64,000 nt of DNA from Brevundimonas sp. AJA228-03 (GCF_017795885.1 NZ_CP059297.1:744001-808000), one strand, 5' to 3'; numbered from the stretch's first letter, positions 7,975-15,936 are shown. The notes: generated by a model not told the origin, from the sequence alone. Numbers and translations: made by a program.

Positions 7975-9467
7975 GTCGCGGCGATGGGAAAATCCTTATC
8001 CGGCTCGGCGCGGCCCTTGGCCAGCTGGTAGACCTGCCGGGTCCCGGCCTCGTATTCGGGCCAAGGGGCCGAGCCGTCGCGCGCGAAGTCGATCCAGACC
8101 TTCTGGATGCTGTCGGCCAGGGCCTGGGGCGGCGGTGTCTGGCCCAGCACGCCGATCGGTCCTGTGGCGGTCCTGAGGGTGTTGAACACGAACGGCACCT
8201 CCACAGCATGACAGGCACCCAGCTCTCCGCCCAGAGCGGGCGAGCGCCAGTCCATCTCGTAGAAATGGGTCCGGCCCTGATGGGCCTGGGCATACGCCCG
8301 CGCGGGCCAGCGGAAGACCAGATCGGTCAGGGCGCGGGTCAGGGTCGCACCGCCCGGAACGCCACGCTGTCCCAGTCCGTAGCGCTTCAGAATTCCCAGG
8401 GCCCCCCGCTCTGTGCGGCTGAGCAGGAACCAGGCCAGAAGCCGACCGAGCTTCGCCTTAACCCCCGTTGGCACGAAATACAGGTTCATCTCCTCGGCGT
8501 TCGTCCCGATCAGCACATCGATCTCCGCGCCCGCGCCCTGCGCGAGGGCCTGCAGGGGAGGAACCGGGATCACGTCGTCGCCATGGACCGGCAGGAATTT
8601 ACTCAACCCATAGGCGGGGTCGCGGCCGTTCTCGCCACGCATGTCCAAGCCTGAGGTCGGGGCCTGTACGACATCCTGCGCGTTGAGCCCGGCCTGAACG
8701 CTTGCCGAGCGAAATCCCGCTGCGTCGGGGGAGATGCCAAGAACCTTCGCCAGCTTATCCACGACCTTTCTCATCGTCCTGACCGATCGGACCATCGATC
8801 CATGACCACTTTGCAGGATCGCCCGCCGGAACAGGCCGCGCGCCAGGGGGGAGACCACCAGATCGCCGATCGACATGGCACCCGCCGACTCGCCGAAGAC
8901 CGTCACATTGGCGGTGTCGCCACCGAATCCAGCGATGTTGTCACGCACCCACTGAAGCGCTGCGATCATGTCGCGAAGACCCAGATTGGTGGGCACGCCG
9001 GGAATGGGCAGGAAGCCCTCGATCCCGAGCCGGTAGTTGATCGTCACGCAGACCACGCCGTTCCGGGCAAAGGCCATGCCTTCCTGCGCCGGTGCCAAGG
9101 CCGTGCCGCCCACCCACGCGCCGCCGTGGATGAAGACCATGACCGGTAGGCCCGCCAGATCCGGACCCTGCGGCGTCCAGATGTTCAGATTGAGGTAGTC
9201 GTCCCCCTTCACCCACCCAGACCCCACCAGCGGCGTCAGATCCAGGGTGGGGAAATCCCGCAACTGATAGGGCGCTGTCGGCCCGAATACGGTCGCGTCC
9301 CAGGGTTCGTCCCAAGGGGCGTGCGGCTGTGGCGCGGCGAACCTCAGGTCGCCAACGGGCGCGGCGGCATAGGGAATGCCCAGGTATCGCGCGACACCGT
9401 CGATCTCTCGACCCCGCACCGGGCCACAGGAGGTGTTCGCCATCACGGCATCGGAGACAGTCGACAT
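7962..9467 (-). CDS. Type-B carboxylesterase
   Basis: This 501-residue alpha/beta hydrolase of the cholinesterase/carboxylesterase family has oxyanion-hole motif HGGAW, nucleophile elbow GESAGA and a catalytic-His-like segment ACHAVEVPFVFNT. The N-terminus CGPVRGREIDGVARYLGIPY is the typical family opening, so the start is put at the ATG at 9467, with an AAGGTG ribosome-binding site just upstream. No clear signal peptide is seen. It overlaps the ROK kinase start, and the FMN dehydrogenase lies 94 bp upstream on the same strand. The esterase may release the hydroxyacid or sugar handled by its neighbours; this is inference. Confidence 0.88.
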   Translation of the reverse strand: MSTVSDAVMANTSCGPVRGREIDGVARYLGIPYAAAPVGDLRFAAPQPHAPWDEPWDATVFGPTAPYQLRDFPTLDLTPLVGSGWVKGDDYLNLNIWTPQGPDLAGLPVMVFIHGGAWVGGTALAPAQEGMAFARNGVVCVTINYRLGIEGFLPIPGVPTNLGLRDMIAALQWVRDNIAGFGGDTANVTVFGESAGAMSIGDLVVSPLARGLFRRAILQSGHGSMVRSVRTMRKVVDKLAKVLGISPDAAGFRSASVQAGLNAQDVVQAPTSGLDMRGENGRDPAYGLSKFLPVHGDDVIPVPPLQALAQGAGAEIDVLIGTNAEEMNLYFVPTGVKAKLGRLLAWFLLSRTERGALGILKRYGLGQRGVPGGATLTRALTDLVFRWPARAYAQAHQGRTHFYEMDWRSPALGGELGACHAVEVPFVFNTLRTATGPIGVLGQTPPPQALADSIQKVWIDFARDGSAPWPEYEAGTRQVYQLAKGRAEPDKDFPIAATWRE

Positions 9468-9561
9468 GGCGAACACCTTGGACCGGGCGGACCGCAACCC
9501 GAAGGCGGTCTGATTTGCTGACAGGCCGTTTTCATTGATCGATCCGCAGCCGCGCACGGCC

Positions 9562-10716
9562 CTAAGGCCTGTGCCGGATGTGACGTCGCGACAGGGTCTG
9601 GATGCTAGGGACGCCCGCCAGGGCGAGGGTGCGTACGAACTCGTCGCGCAGAATCTCCAGGGATCGAGCGACGCCGGCTTCGCCGCCAGCCGCCAGGCCG
9701 TAGAGATAGGGGCGGCCGATCGAGCAGGCGGTCGCTCCCAGGGCCAGCGCCTTGACGACGTCCGAGCCGCGTCGAATACCCCCGTCGCAAATGACATCCG
9801 GTCCGTCGCCGAGCGCATCTCTCACGGCGGCGACCTGATCGATCGGCGCAGGCGCGCCATCCAGTTGCCGTCCGCCGTGGTTGGACAGGATCACGCCGGT
9901 GGCGCCCGAACGGATCGCCCGCGTCGCGTCCTCCGGCGTCATGAGCCCCTTGATCGCAAGAGGACCGTTCCACTCGGATGCGAGCCATTCGACGTCGCGC
10001 CAGGACAGGCCGGGGTCAAACTGACGACCGATGAAGTCGAAAAGGCTCAGCGGGTTTGTCGCCAGGGCGTCTGTCCTGTGACTGACATTGGCCAGATCGA
10101 ACGTGGCACCGGTCAGCGCGGGTATCGACCAACCGGGATGCAGGGCGAAATCGAGAAGGGAATGCGCGGTCAGGCGAGGCGGCAGAGATATGCCGCTTCG
10201 ACGATCGCGCAGCCGGTTGCCTGCGACTGGCGTATCAACTGTCAGACAAAGCCCGGCGTATCCGGCTTCACGGCATCGCGAGACAAACTCACGCGTAAGC
10301 CCGCGATCCTTGAACACATAGATCTGGAACAACATTGGGACGGAGATCGCCGCGGCCAGATCCTCAAGCCGTGTCGTGCCCATGGTTGACAGACAGTAGG
10401 GAATGCCTTGAGCGGCCGCTGCCCGGGCGACGGCCGGCTCCGCAGAGCCATGGAACATCCGTGTGAGGCCTGTCGCGGAAAGCATAAGCGGCCACGCGGC
10501 TGGCTGTCCGAAGATGGTCGTCGCGGTCTGGATCGATGATACGTCCGTCAGGACGTCCGGGACGATCTCGTAATCTCTGAAAGCATCGACATTGCGTGCC
10601 AGAGACCATTCCTCGTCTGCGCCTCCGTCCAGATAATCAAAGATCGGACGTGGCAGGCGACGGCGCGCAAGACCTCTGAGGTCTGCGATGCTGTGAACCG
10701 TATCAACTGATGGCAC
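9562..10716 (-). CDS. FMN-dependent alpha-hydroxyacid dehydrogenase (LldD-like)
   Basis: This 384-residue TIM-barrel flavoprotein belongs to the L-lactate dehydrogenase / mandelate dehydrogenase / glycolate oxidase family. Visible family features are FDYLDGGADEE near residue 25, LTVDTPVAGNRLRDRR mid-protein, the catalytic SNHGGRQLDGAPA segment and the FMN-phosphate region ICDGGIRRGSDVVKALALGA. It oxidises an L-2-hydroxyacid to a 2-oxoacid, usually at the membrane. It starts with GTG. With the FAD oxidase at 3397, the region encodes oxidases of both stereochemical types. Exact substrate unknown. Confidence 0.88.
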   Translation of the reverse strand: MPSVDTVHSIADLRGLARRRLPRPIFDYLDGGADEEWSLARNVDAFRDYEIVPDVLTDVSSIQTATTIFGQPAAWPLMLSATGLTRMFHGSAEPAVARAAAAQGIPYCLSTMGTTRLEDLAAAISVPMLFQIYVFKDRGLTREFVSRCREAGYAGLCLTVDTPVAGNRLRDRRSGISLPPRLTAHSLLDFALHPGWSIPALTGATFDLANVSHRTDALATNPLSLFDFIGRQFDPGLSWRDVEWLASEWNGPLAIKGLMTPEDATRAIRSGATGVILSNHGGRQLDGAPAPIDQVAAVRDALGDGPDVICDGGIRRGSDVVKALALGATACSIGRPYLYGLAAGGEAGVARSLEILRDEFVRTLALAGVPSIQTLSRRHIRHRP

Positions 10717-10724
10717 ACCTCTTT

Positions 10725-10918
10725 CTAGCCAATGCTGCCAACTATCGGAAGCCGCCCTTGGGCCGCTTCTAAGCGATTGACGTCGCGCTGGAGCCGAAGC
10801 ACATATTTCGTGTGGATCTGCACAGCGTGAAGGACGACGTCTTCGCCGGGAAGGCGCTGCGTCACTTTCGCGGCGGGGTCCAAGAGATTCGCCCAGAGCC
10901 GTCGATCTTCCCTCTGCC
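10725..10918 (-). pseudogene. Possible remnant of a coding sequence, no start codon
   Basis: One minus-strand frame stays open from about 10918 to a TAG at 10725-10727. It reads like protein (LWANLLDPAAKVTQRLPGED, VVLHAVQIHTKYVLRLQRDV) but has no ATG. The hairpin repeat at 10920 abuts its upstream end. It may be the 3' remnant of a gene broken when the repeat or the island arrived, or chance. I do not recognise the family. Confidence 0.25.
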
Positions 10919-10919
10919 T

Positions 10920-10982
10920 AGGGCATGATCGTTTGAGGTGGACCCACGTCGTGGGTCCAGCCGAAAGCGTGAATCATGCCCT
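10920..10982 (-). repeat. Dispersed ~62-bp hairpin repeat, copy A
   Basis: Outer arms are 10920-10929 and 10973-10982 (AGGGCATGAT / ATCATGCCCT). The inner core TGGACCCAC-GTC-GTGGGTCCA at 10939-10959 has perfect 9-bp arms. Its reverse complement aligns almost base for base with the copies at 30762 and 39764. Confidence 0.8.
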
Positions 10983-10994
10983 CGCTCATATCTG

Positions 10995-11054
10995 GAGCCT
11001 GATTCACGGCATCGGCGGAATCGCGAAGCGATTCCACCTCAGCCGATCAGGCTC
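10995..11054 (+). repeat. Dispersed hairpin repeat, variant-core copy next to copy A
   Basis: Outer arms are GAGCCTGAT (10995-11003) and ATCAGGCTC (11046-11054). The inner core GGAATCGC-GAA-GCGATTCC (11017-11035) is a different sequence from copy A but keeps the same 8-9 bp stem and 3-nt loop. The flanks match the family. Confidence 0.7.
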
Positions 11055-11056
11055 TA

Positions 11057-11399
11057 GGATCGAGCCCTACCTTCAATTGGCAGACCCTCGAGCGTCTAGC
11101 CGCGGGCGGCGTGCCGATCTCCGCTTCTGGCGCAGAGTAGACCAGGGTCCGGCTTGACGGGAAGTTCAGCTTCCTAACCGATGGAGTGACCAGCCTTCGC
11201 CTGCGCGGAGCGCGGCGAACACAGATTTGTCGAGCAGCTGGCCGCGACCATCTGTTTTTTGCGGCCCGCCCCGTCCGGGACCATCAATGCGTCATTTGTG
11301 AAGTGAAAGTAGCTCTGGGTGGATTGAAAACTGGCGTGCCCATGCTCCTCACCCGGGCCGTTTCACGATTCACGCCTTGCCGCCATTTTCATTTGTAAA
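11057..11399. other. Non-coding stretch downstream of the integrase
   Basis: No convincing gene is seen here. Short open frames lack ribosome-binding sites and protein-like composition. No copy of the tRNA-Thr 3' end was found by eye that would mark a second attachment site. Confidence 0.5.
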
Positions 11400-12620
11400 T
11401 CAACCCTTTCTCGCGAGCGGAACCACCTCCCCACCCATACGAAGACGGTCGAGATAGTCGCCCCACCACTGCGCCATCAGCACGCGTTCCTGCCAGTGAG
11501 CGCCCCGGTGGTAAGCCGCCCGGACGAGGTCCTTGCCCTTGTGGGCCAGGGCGCGCTCAATGGCGTCCGGCGACCATTTGCCGGACTCATTGAGGAGGGT
11601 GCTCGCGGTCGAACGGAATCCGTGCGCCGTCATCTCGTCACCAGTGTAACCCAACCGGCGCAGGGCAGCGTTGACGGTGTTCTCGGACATGGGGTCGAAG
11701 CGTGACCGGATGGACGGGAAGACGTAGCGTCCGCCGCCGGTCAGGCTGGCGGCCTCACGCAAGATCGCAACGGCCTGGACGGACAGCGGAACAGCATGTT
11801 CCATACGGGCCTTCATCTTCTCGGCCGGGATGCGCCAGACGGCCGCGTCGAGGTCGATCTCGCTCCATTCAGCTCGGCGCAGTTCTCCGGGTCGAACAAA
11901 CACCAGCGGAGAAAGCTGGAGCGCCAGTTTCGTCAGCGGCAGACCCTCATAGCCGTCGATGTTGCGCAAAAGCTCCCCGACGCGCTGTGGCTCGAGGATG
12001 GCAGCGAGGTTCTTGGGTCTTCGGTTCGAAAGAGCACCGCGCAGGTCGCGCGTGGGGTCACTGGTCGCGATCTGATTAGCGACCGCGTAGCGGAACACCT
12101 GGCCAATGAATTGAAGCGTCCGGTGGGCCTTCTCATCGTTCTTGGCGGCCTCGAATGGCCTGACGGCGTCCAGCACTTCGAAGGGCTGAATCTCCGATAT
12201 GGGCCGCCCGCCGAGGCTCCGCTGAACCAGTCGGACGAACCATTCGCGCTTGACGATCGTGGCGTCGGACAAGCCGTCACGCCGGTTCTTGGCGATATAG
12301 CCCGCCGCCACCGCACTGAATGTATTGTCCGCACTGATCTTGGCTGCGCGCTGGTCCCGGCGTTTCTTGTCGGCCGGATCGACCCCATTGGCCACCAGCG
12401 ACCGGTTCTTGTCCCGCAGATCTCGGGCTTCCTTCAGGCTGACTTCAGGATAGGCACCGAACGACATCTTCTTCTCGAGTCCGGCGGCAGTGCGGAATTT
12501 CATCCGCCAAAGCCGTCCGCCGGCGGTGGTCACCTGGAGATATAGGCCCTTTTCGTCAGAAACTTTGTAGTCACGTTCGCGGGGCCTGAGGGCGCGAATG
12601 GCAGAGTCGGTGAGTGCCAA
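11400..12620 (-). CDS. Tyrosine recombinase, P4-type integrase (DUF4102 N-terminal domain)
   Basis: This 406-residue integrase starts with the DUF4102 arm-binding region (ALTDSAIRALRPRERDY, YLQVTTAGGRLWRMKFR), followed by a core-binding domain. The catalytic part shows an Arg in VRPGELRRAEW, HGFRSTASTLLN (HxxR), LAHKGKD, and the Tyr nucleophile in AAYHRG. I place the start at the TTG at 12620, because related proteins begin MALTD; it has an AAAGG 8 nt upstream. It lies just beyond the 3' end of tRNA-Thr in the same orientation, the usual layout of islands integrated into tRNA genes. It would catalyse integration/excision of the element to its left. Confidence 0.9.
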   Translation of the reverse strand: MALTDSAIRALRPRERDYKVSDEKGLYLQVTTAGGRLWRMKFRTAAGLEKKMSFGAYPEVSLKEARDLRDKNRSLVANGVDPADKKRRDQRAAKISADNTFSAVAAGYIAKNRRDGLSDATIVKREWFVRLVQRSLGGRPISEIQPFEVLDAVRPFEAAKNDEKAHRTLQFIGQVFRYAVANQIATSDPTRDLRGALSNRRPKNLAAILEPQRVGELLRNIDGYEGLPLTKLALQLSPLVFVRPGELRRAEWSEIDLDAAVWRIPAEKMKARMEHAVPLSVQAVAILREAASLTGGGRYVFPSIRSRFDPMSENTVNAALRRLGYTGDEMTAHGFRSTASTLLNESGKWSPDAIERALAHKGKDLVRAAYHRGAHWQERVLMAQWWGDYLDRLRMGGEVVPLARKG

Positions 12621-12623
12621 TTT

Positions 12624-12659
12624 GGGGGCCTTTTTTTCGAGGCCTCGGCAAAGGCCCCC
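12624..12659 (-). promoter_or_regulatory. Hairpin in the integrase leader covering its ribosome-binding site
   Basis: GGGGGCCTTT and AAAGGCCCCC form perfect 10-bp arms with a 16-nt loop that itself contains the palindrome CGAGGCCTCG. In the integrase transcript the 3' arm includes the AAAGG before the TTG start, so folding would hide it. Confidence 0.45.
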
Positions 12660-12682
12660 ACCTTCAGCCGGCCGTTGGCGAA

Positions 12683-12761
12683 CACCGACGAACATCGGCA
12701 ACCAACCGTTGGCCTAATATACTATATTTGATTGGTTTTTTCAACCACCGACGCACGTTGG
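12683..12761 (-). promoter_or_regulatory. Integrase promoter region with direct repeats
   Basis: An AT-rich stretch (around 12713-12740, containing TATATT on the minus strand) sits between two imperfect 16-bp direct repeats, 12683-12698 and 12746-12761 (12 of 16 identical, 63 bp apart). These may be arm-type integrase sites or autoregulatory sites; function is inferred. Confidence 0.35.
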
Positions 12762-12773
12762 CGGTCAAGGTGA

Positions 12774-12849
12774 TGGTGCCGCTTAGGTGACTCGAACACC
12801 TGACCCCCGCATTACGAATGCGATGCTCTACCAGCTGAGCTAAAGCGGC
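12774..12849 (-). tRNA. tRNA-Thr (anticodon CGT)
   Basis: The minus strand folds into a complete cloverleaf: acceptor GCCGCTT/AAGCGGC, anticodon loop TTCGTAA giving CGT (reads ACG, Thr), T loop TTCGAGT, encoded CCA at 12774-12776. It lies 40 bp downstream of hemD on the same strand and marks the border with the integrase-bearing accessory region. Confidence 0.95.
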
Positions 12850-12889
12850 TTGTCGACGAGGGCGGTCTGCCCGGCGCGAGAGCGGCTGT

Positions 12890-13573
12890 TTATACGGCGG
12901 GGCGAGGATTGCCAAGGGCCGCGAGAAGGGCTGCTTCGGTCGGGGCCGCGGCAATGCGGACCTCGGCAAAACCGGTGGTTCGCAGCGGATCGGCGGCGGC
13001 GGCCGAGATGGCGATCACGACCGGCAGGTTCGGCCGACCCTGCATCAGGGCCGCCAGGGCGCGGCCGGCGCGGGGTGAGTGGACCAGGGCGGCCTCCCAG
13101 TCCCCGGGCGGCTCCACCCGCGTTTCGACCGCGCCATAGACGGCGATCGAACGCAGGCGGGCGGTGTCGCCGACGGCGGCGGACAGGTCTCCGGCGGGCT
13201 CGGCCGCGCCGGGATGCAGGATCGACAGGCCCGACGCCTCGGCGCGGATCAGGGTGGCGAGGTCGTGCAGGCTTCCTTCCGCCGACCGGACAGAGGTGAA
13301 GCCGGCGTCCTGCGCGGCGCGGGCGGTGGCGTCCCCGACTGCGAAGACCGGCAGGCTCCGGTCCGGCGACAGCGCCGCGAAGGCCGCGACCCCGTTGAGG
13401 CTGGTGAAGGCGAGGGCCTGGACGCCAGAGAGGTCGAGGGCGACGTCGAGCGGCCGGATCTCCAGCAGCGGGACGACCAGCGGCGTGTGGCCCAGACCGG
13501 TGAGGCGTTCGGCGGTCCGGTCGGCGCCGGGTCGGGCGCGGGTGACCCAGACCCTGTGGATCGCTTCCATCAT
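12890..13573 (-). CDS. hemD: Uroporphyrinogen-III synthase
   Basis: This 227-residue cytosolic enzyme closes and inverts ring D of hydroxymethylbilane to give uroporphyrinogen III for heme synthesis. The family is weakly conserved, but the opening VWVTRARPGADRTAERL, the internal ALAFTSLNGVAAFA and VFAVGDATARAAQDAGF segments, and position directly after hemC support the call. The start is the tandem ATG at 13573/13570. The only Shine-Dalgarno-like sequence (GCGGAG) runs into the arm of the repeat at 13576, so the inserted repeat partly supplies the ribosome-binding site. Confidence 0.88.
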   Translation of the reverse strand: MMEAIHRVWVTRARPGADRTAERLTGLGHTPLVVPLLEIRPLDVALDLSGVQALAFTSLNGVAAFAALSPDRSLPVFAVGDATARAAQDAGFTSVRSAEGSLHDLATLIRAEASGLSILHPGAAEPAGDLSAAVGDTARLRSIAVYGAVETRVEPPGDWEAALVHSPRAGRALAALMQGRPNLPVVIAISAAAADPLRTTGFAEVRIAAAPTEAALLAALGNPRPAV

Positions 13574-13575
13574 CT

Positions 13576-13704
13576 CCGCTCATCCCCGCGAAGGCGGGGA
13601 CCCGGTGCTCTGGATGTTCGGCCGGATGGAGTGTGCCGTGACAATGATCCCGCGCATCCTGCCTCACGAAAGAACTGGATCCCCGCCTTCGCGGGGATGA
13701 GCGG
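13576..13704. repeat. Paired palindromic repeats between hemC and hemD
   Basis: Positions 13576-13600 and 13680-13704 are perfect 25-bp inverted copies. Each also folds on itself (CCCCGC-GAAG-GCGGGG). The 79-bp spacer holds no gene. The arrangement resembles paired REP/BIME-like units; transcription through it would give a strong hairpin in the hemC-hemD message. Confidence 0.85.
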
Positions 13705-13714
13705 AAAGAAAAAT

Positions 13715-14650
13715 CTAGACCGCAACCTGCTGGTCGCCGGCCGCCGCATGGACCTCATGGCCCAGCCGCAGGCCCAGGTCGCGGGCGCGATCCATGGCGT
13801 CGGCAGCCGACAGGCCGGTGATCTCGCCGGACCGTCTCCAGCGCGCGGTGCCGTCGGGGGCCAGCATTTCGGTGGTCAGGGTCAGGCGGTCGCCCTCGAT
13901 ATGGGCGTGGGCCCCGACGGCCGTGCGGCAGGAGCCTTCCAGAGCGACCATGGCACCGCGCTCGGCCGCGACGGCCAGGGCCGTGGGGCCGTGGTTCATG
14001 GCCTGGACCCAGGCGTGGTCGGTGTCGCCCTCGCGCGTCTGCAGGGCCAGAGCCCCCTGGCCCGGCGCGGGCAGGAAGGCGTCGACCGACAGGAAACCGC
14101 GCACCGTTTCCGAGCGGCCCAGCCGGTTCAGGCCCGAGGCGGCCAGCAGGATGGCGTCGAAATCGCCCTCGGCCGCGCGGCGCAGGCGGGTGTCGATGTT
14201 TCCGCGCAGCATCTCGATCTGCAGATCCGGGCGCAGGGCCAGCGCCTGGGCCTGACGCCGCAGGGAGGCGGTGCCGAGGCGCCCGCCGTGGGGCAGGCGC
14301 TCCAGCGCGCCATAGTCGCGACTGATGAAGGCGTCGCGGGCGTCCTCGCGTTCCGGGATGGCGGCGATGGTCAGGCCGGGGGGCTGTTCGGCGGGTACGT
14401 CCTTCATCGAATGGACGGCGATATCGACCCGGCCGTCCAGCAGGGCCTCCTCGATCTCCTTGGTGAACAGGGCCTTGCCGCCGACCTCCATCAGGCGGCG
14501 GTCCTGGATCTGGTCGCCGGTGGTGATGATCTCGACCAGCACCACCTCCTCGAGCGGCAGGTCCATGGCGGCGGCGATGGCCCGTTGCATCATCCCGGAC
14601 TGGGCCAGCGCCAGGGCGCTGCGTCGGGTGCCTATACGTATCGTGGCCAT
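13715..14650 (-). CDS. hemC: Porphobilinogen deaminase (hydroxymethylbilane synthase)
   Basis: This 311-residue enzyme polymerises four porphobilinogens into hydroxymethylbilane. It shows IRIGTRRSALALAQS at the N-terminus, SMKDVPAEQPPG, and the dipyrromethane-cofactor cysteine in GSCRTAVGAHA. The start is the ATG at 14650 (MATIRIG), rather than an in-frame TTG at 14668, because the family begins there. It is divergent from tsaD (57 bp between starts) and followed by hemD after the repeat pair. Confidence 0.95.
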   Translation of the reverse strand: MATIRIGTRRSALALAQSGMMQRAIAAAMDLPLEEVVLVEIITTGDQIQDRRLMEVGGKALFTKEIEEALLDGRVDIAVHSMKDVPAEQPPGLTIAAIPEREDARDAFISRDYGALERLPHGGRLGTASLRRQAQALALRPDLQIEMLRGNIDTRLRRAAEGDFDAILLAASGLNRLGRSETVRGFLSVDAFLPAPGQGALALQTREGDTDHAWVQAMNHGPTALAVAAERGAMVALEGSCRTAVGAHAHIEGDRLTLTTEMLAPDGTARWRRSGEITGLSAADAMDRARDLGLRLGHEVHAAAGDQQVAV

Positions 14651-14707
14651 GCGTGTTCGTTGCGCCAATTCGTTGCCTAGTGTGGTCCGGGTCGCTACCT
14701 GAACCCG

Positions 14708-15928
14708 GTGGAGATCGTAGCGGACCTTACCAGCGAAAACCGTGCCGGAAAGCCGATTTCCGCGCGCACCCGGGCAGAGAGCGACCGCGTCCTGAGCGGC
14801 AGTGCCCTTGTCGTCCTGGGCATCGAGACCAGCTGCGACGAAACGGCGGCCTCGGTGGTGCGGCTGACGCCCGATGGAGTGGCGACCGTGCTGTCATCCG
14901 TGGTCCATTCCCAGATCGACGATCATGCGGCCTTCGGCGGCGTGGTGCCCGAGATCGCGGCGCGCAGCCATGTCGAGATGATCGACGGCGTCGTGCGTCG
15001 GGCGATGGCCGGGGCGGGTCTCGGATACGACCGGCTGGACGGGGTCGCGGCGACGGCGGGGCCGGGGCTGGTCGGCGGGGTCATGGTCGGGCTGGGGTTC
15101 GGCAAGGCGGTGGCCCTGGCGCGGGGCCTGCCGCTGATTGCGGTCAATCATCTGGAAGGTCATGCCGTGTCGGCCCGTCTGGGGGCGAGGGTCGCCTATC
15201 CCTTCTTGCTGCTGCTGGTCTCGGGCGGGCATTGCCAGCTGCTGGAGGTGCGCGGCATCGGGGACATGAGCCGCCTGGGCACCACGATCGACGATGCCGC
15301 CGGAGAGGCCTTCGACAAGATCGCCAAGGCCATGGGGCTGGGCTATCCGGGCGGACCGGCGCTGGAGACGATGGCCGAGGGCGGCGACGGCTCGCGCTTC
15401 GACCTGCCGCGGGCGCTGCTGGGGCGCAAGGACTGCGATTTCTCGTTCTCGGGATTGAAGACGGCGGCGTCGCGCCTCGCCCAGGCCTGCGAGACCGACG
15501 CGGACCGGGCCGATCTGGCCGATGCCGTGCAGTCGGCGATCGCGCGCCAGCTGTCGGAGCGATCGGACCGGGCGATGGCGGCCTATGCGGAGAAACACGA
15601 CCACCGCCTCAAGCCACCTCGCTCCGCGAGCGAGGCGGTCGGCCGACAGGGTCTCCTTTTCGTGGTGGCGGGGGGTGTCGCGGCCAACCGGACGGTGCGG
15701 CACGTGCTGGAACAGACGGCGGCGAAACGGGGATTCGAATTTCTGGCCCCGCCCCTGGCCTATTGCACCGACAATGCGGCGATGATCGCCCTGGCGGGCG
15801 CGGAGCGGCTGCAGCTGGGGCTGGTTTCGGACATCGATTCGCCCGCCCGCCCGCGATGGCCGCTGGACGAGGCGCGCGCCCTGGCCGATCCTGTCCATCC
15901 GGCGGGCCGTAAAGGCGCCAAGGCCTAG
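14708..15928 (+). CDS. tsaD: tRNA N6-threonylcarbamoyladenosine transferase
   Basis: This 406-residue enzyme transfers the threonylcarbamoyl group to A37 of ANN-decoding tRNAs with TsaB/TsaE. It shows [16 protein letters not shown], the metal-binding [20 protein letters not shown] and [16 protein letters not shown]. The GTG start gives a roughly 33-residue N-terminal extension before the conserved core, so a later start is possible. An unusual segment near residues 297-314 ([19 protein letters not shown]) is encoded by a palindrome and seems to be an in-frame insertion. gpsA follows after 8 bp. Confidence 0.95.
   Translation: MEIVADLTSENRAGKPISARTRAESDRVLSGSALVVLGIETSCDETAASVVRLTPDGVATVLSSVVHSQIDDHAAFGGVVPEIAARSHVEMIDGVVRRAMAGAGLGYDRLDGVAATAGPGLVGGVMVGLGFGKAVALARGLPLIAVNHLEGHAVSARLGARVAYPFLLLLVSGGHCQLLEVRGIGDMSRLGTTIDDAAGEAFDKIAKAMGLGYPGGPALETMAEGGDGSRFDLPRALLGRKDCDFSFSGLKTAASRLAQACETDADRADLADAVQSAIARQLSERSDRAMAAYAEKHDHRLKPPRSASEAVGRQGLLFVVAGGVAANRTVRHVLEQTAAKRGFEFLAPPLAYCTDNAAMIALAGAERLQLGLVSDIDSPARPRWPLDEARALADPVHPAGRKGAKA
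15603..15639 (+). repeat. Nested palindrome inside the tsaD coding sequence
   Basis: ACCGCCTC (15603-15610) pairs with GAGGCGGT (15632-15639), and CCTCGCT-CCGCG-AGCGAGG forms a second hairpin at 15617-15635. It adds residues where other TsaD proteins have a short loop, without breaking the frame. Confidence 0.6.
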
Positions 15929-15936
15929 GAGACGGC

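Noticed and set aside
9500..9530. CTGACAGG before the esterase gene, similar to half of the 15-bp operator
   Set aside because: Only one half matches (CTGACAGG); the ACCTAT half is absent, so it may be chance.
9467..9818. Longer esterase reading frame starting at 9818
   Set aside because: The extension overlaps the FMN dehydrogenase gene and is not protein-like; the conserved domain begins directly after 9467.
11186..11398. 70-codon plus-strand frame after the integrase
   Set aside because: No ribosome-binding site, no recognisable motif, and composition like the shadow frames nearby.
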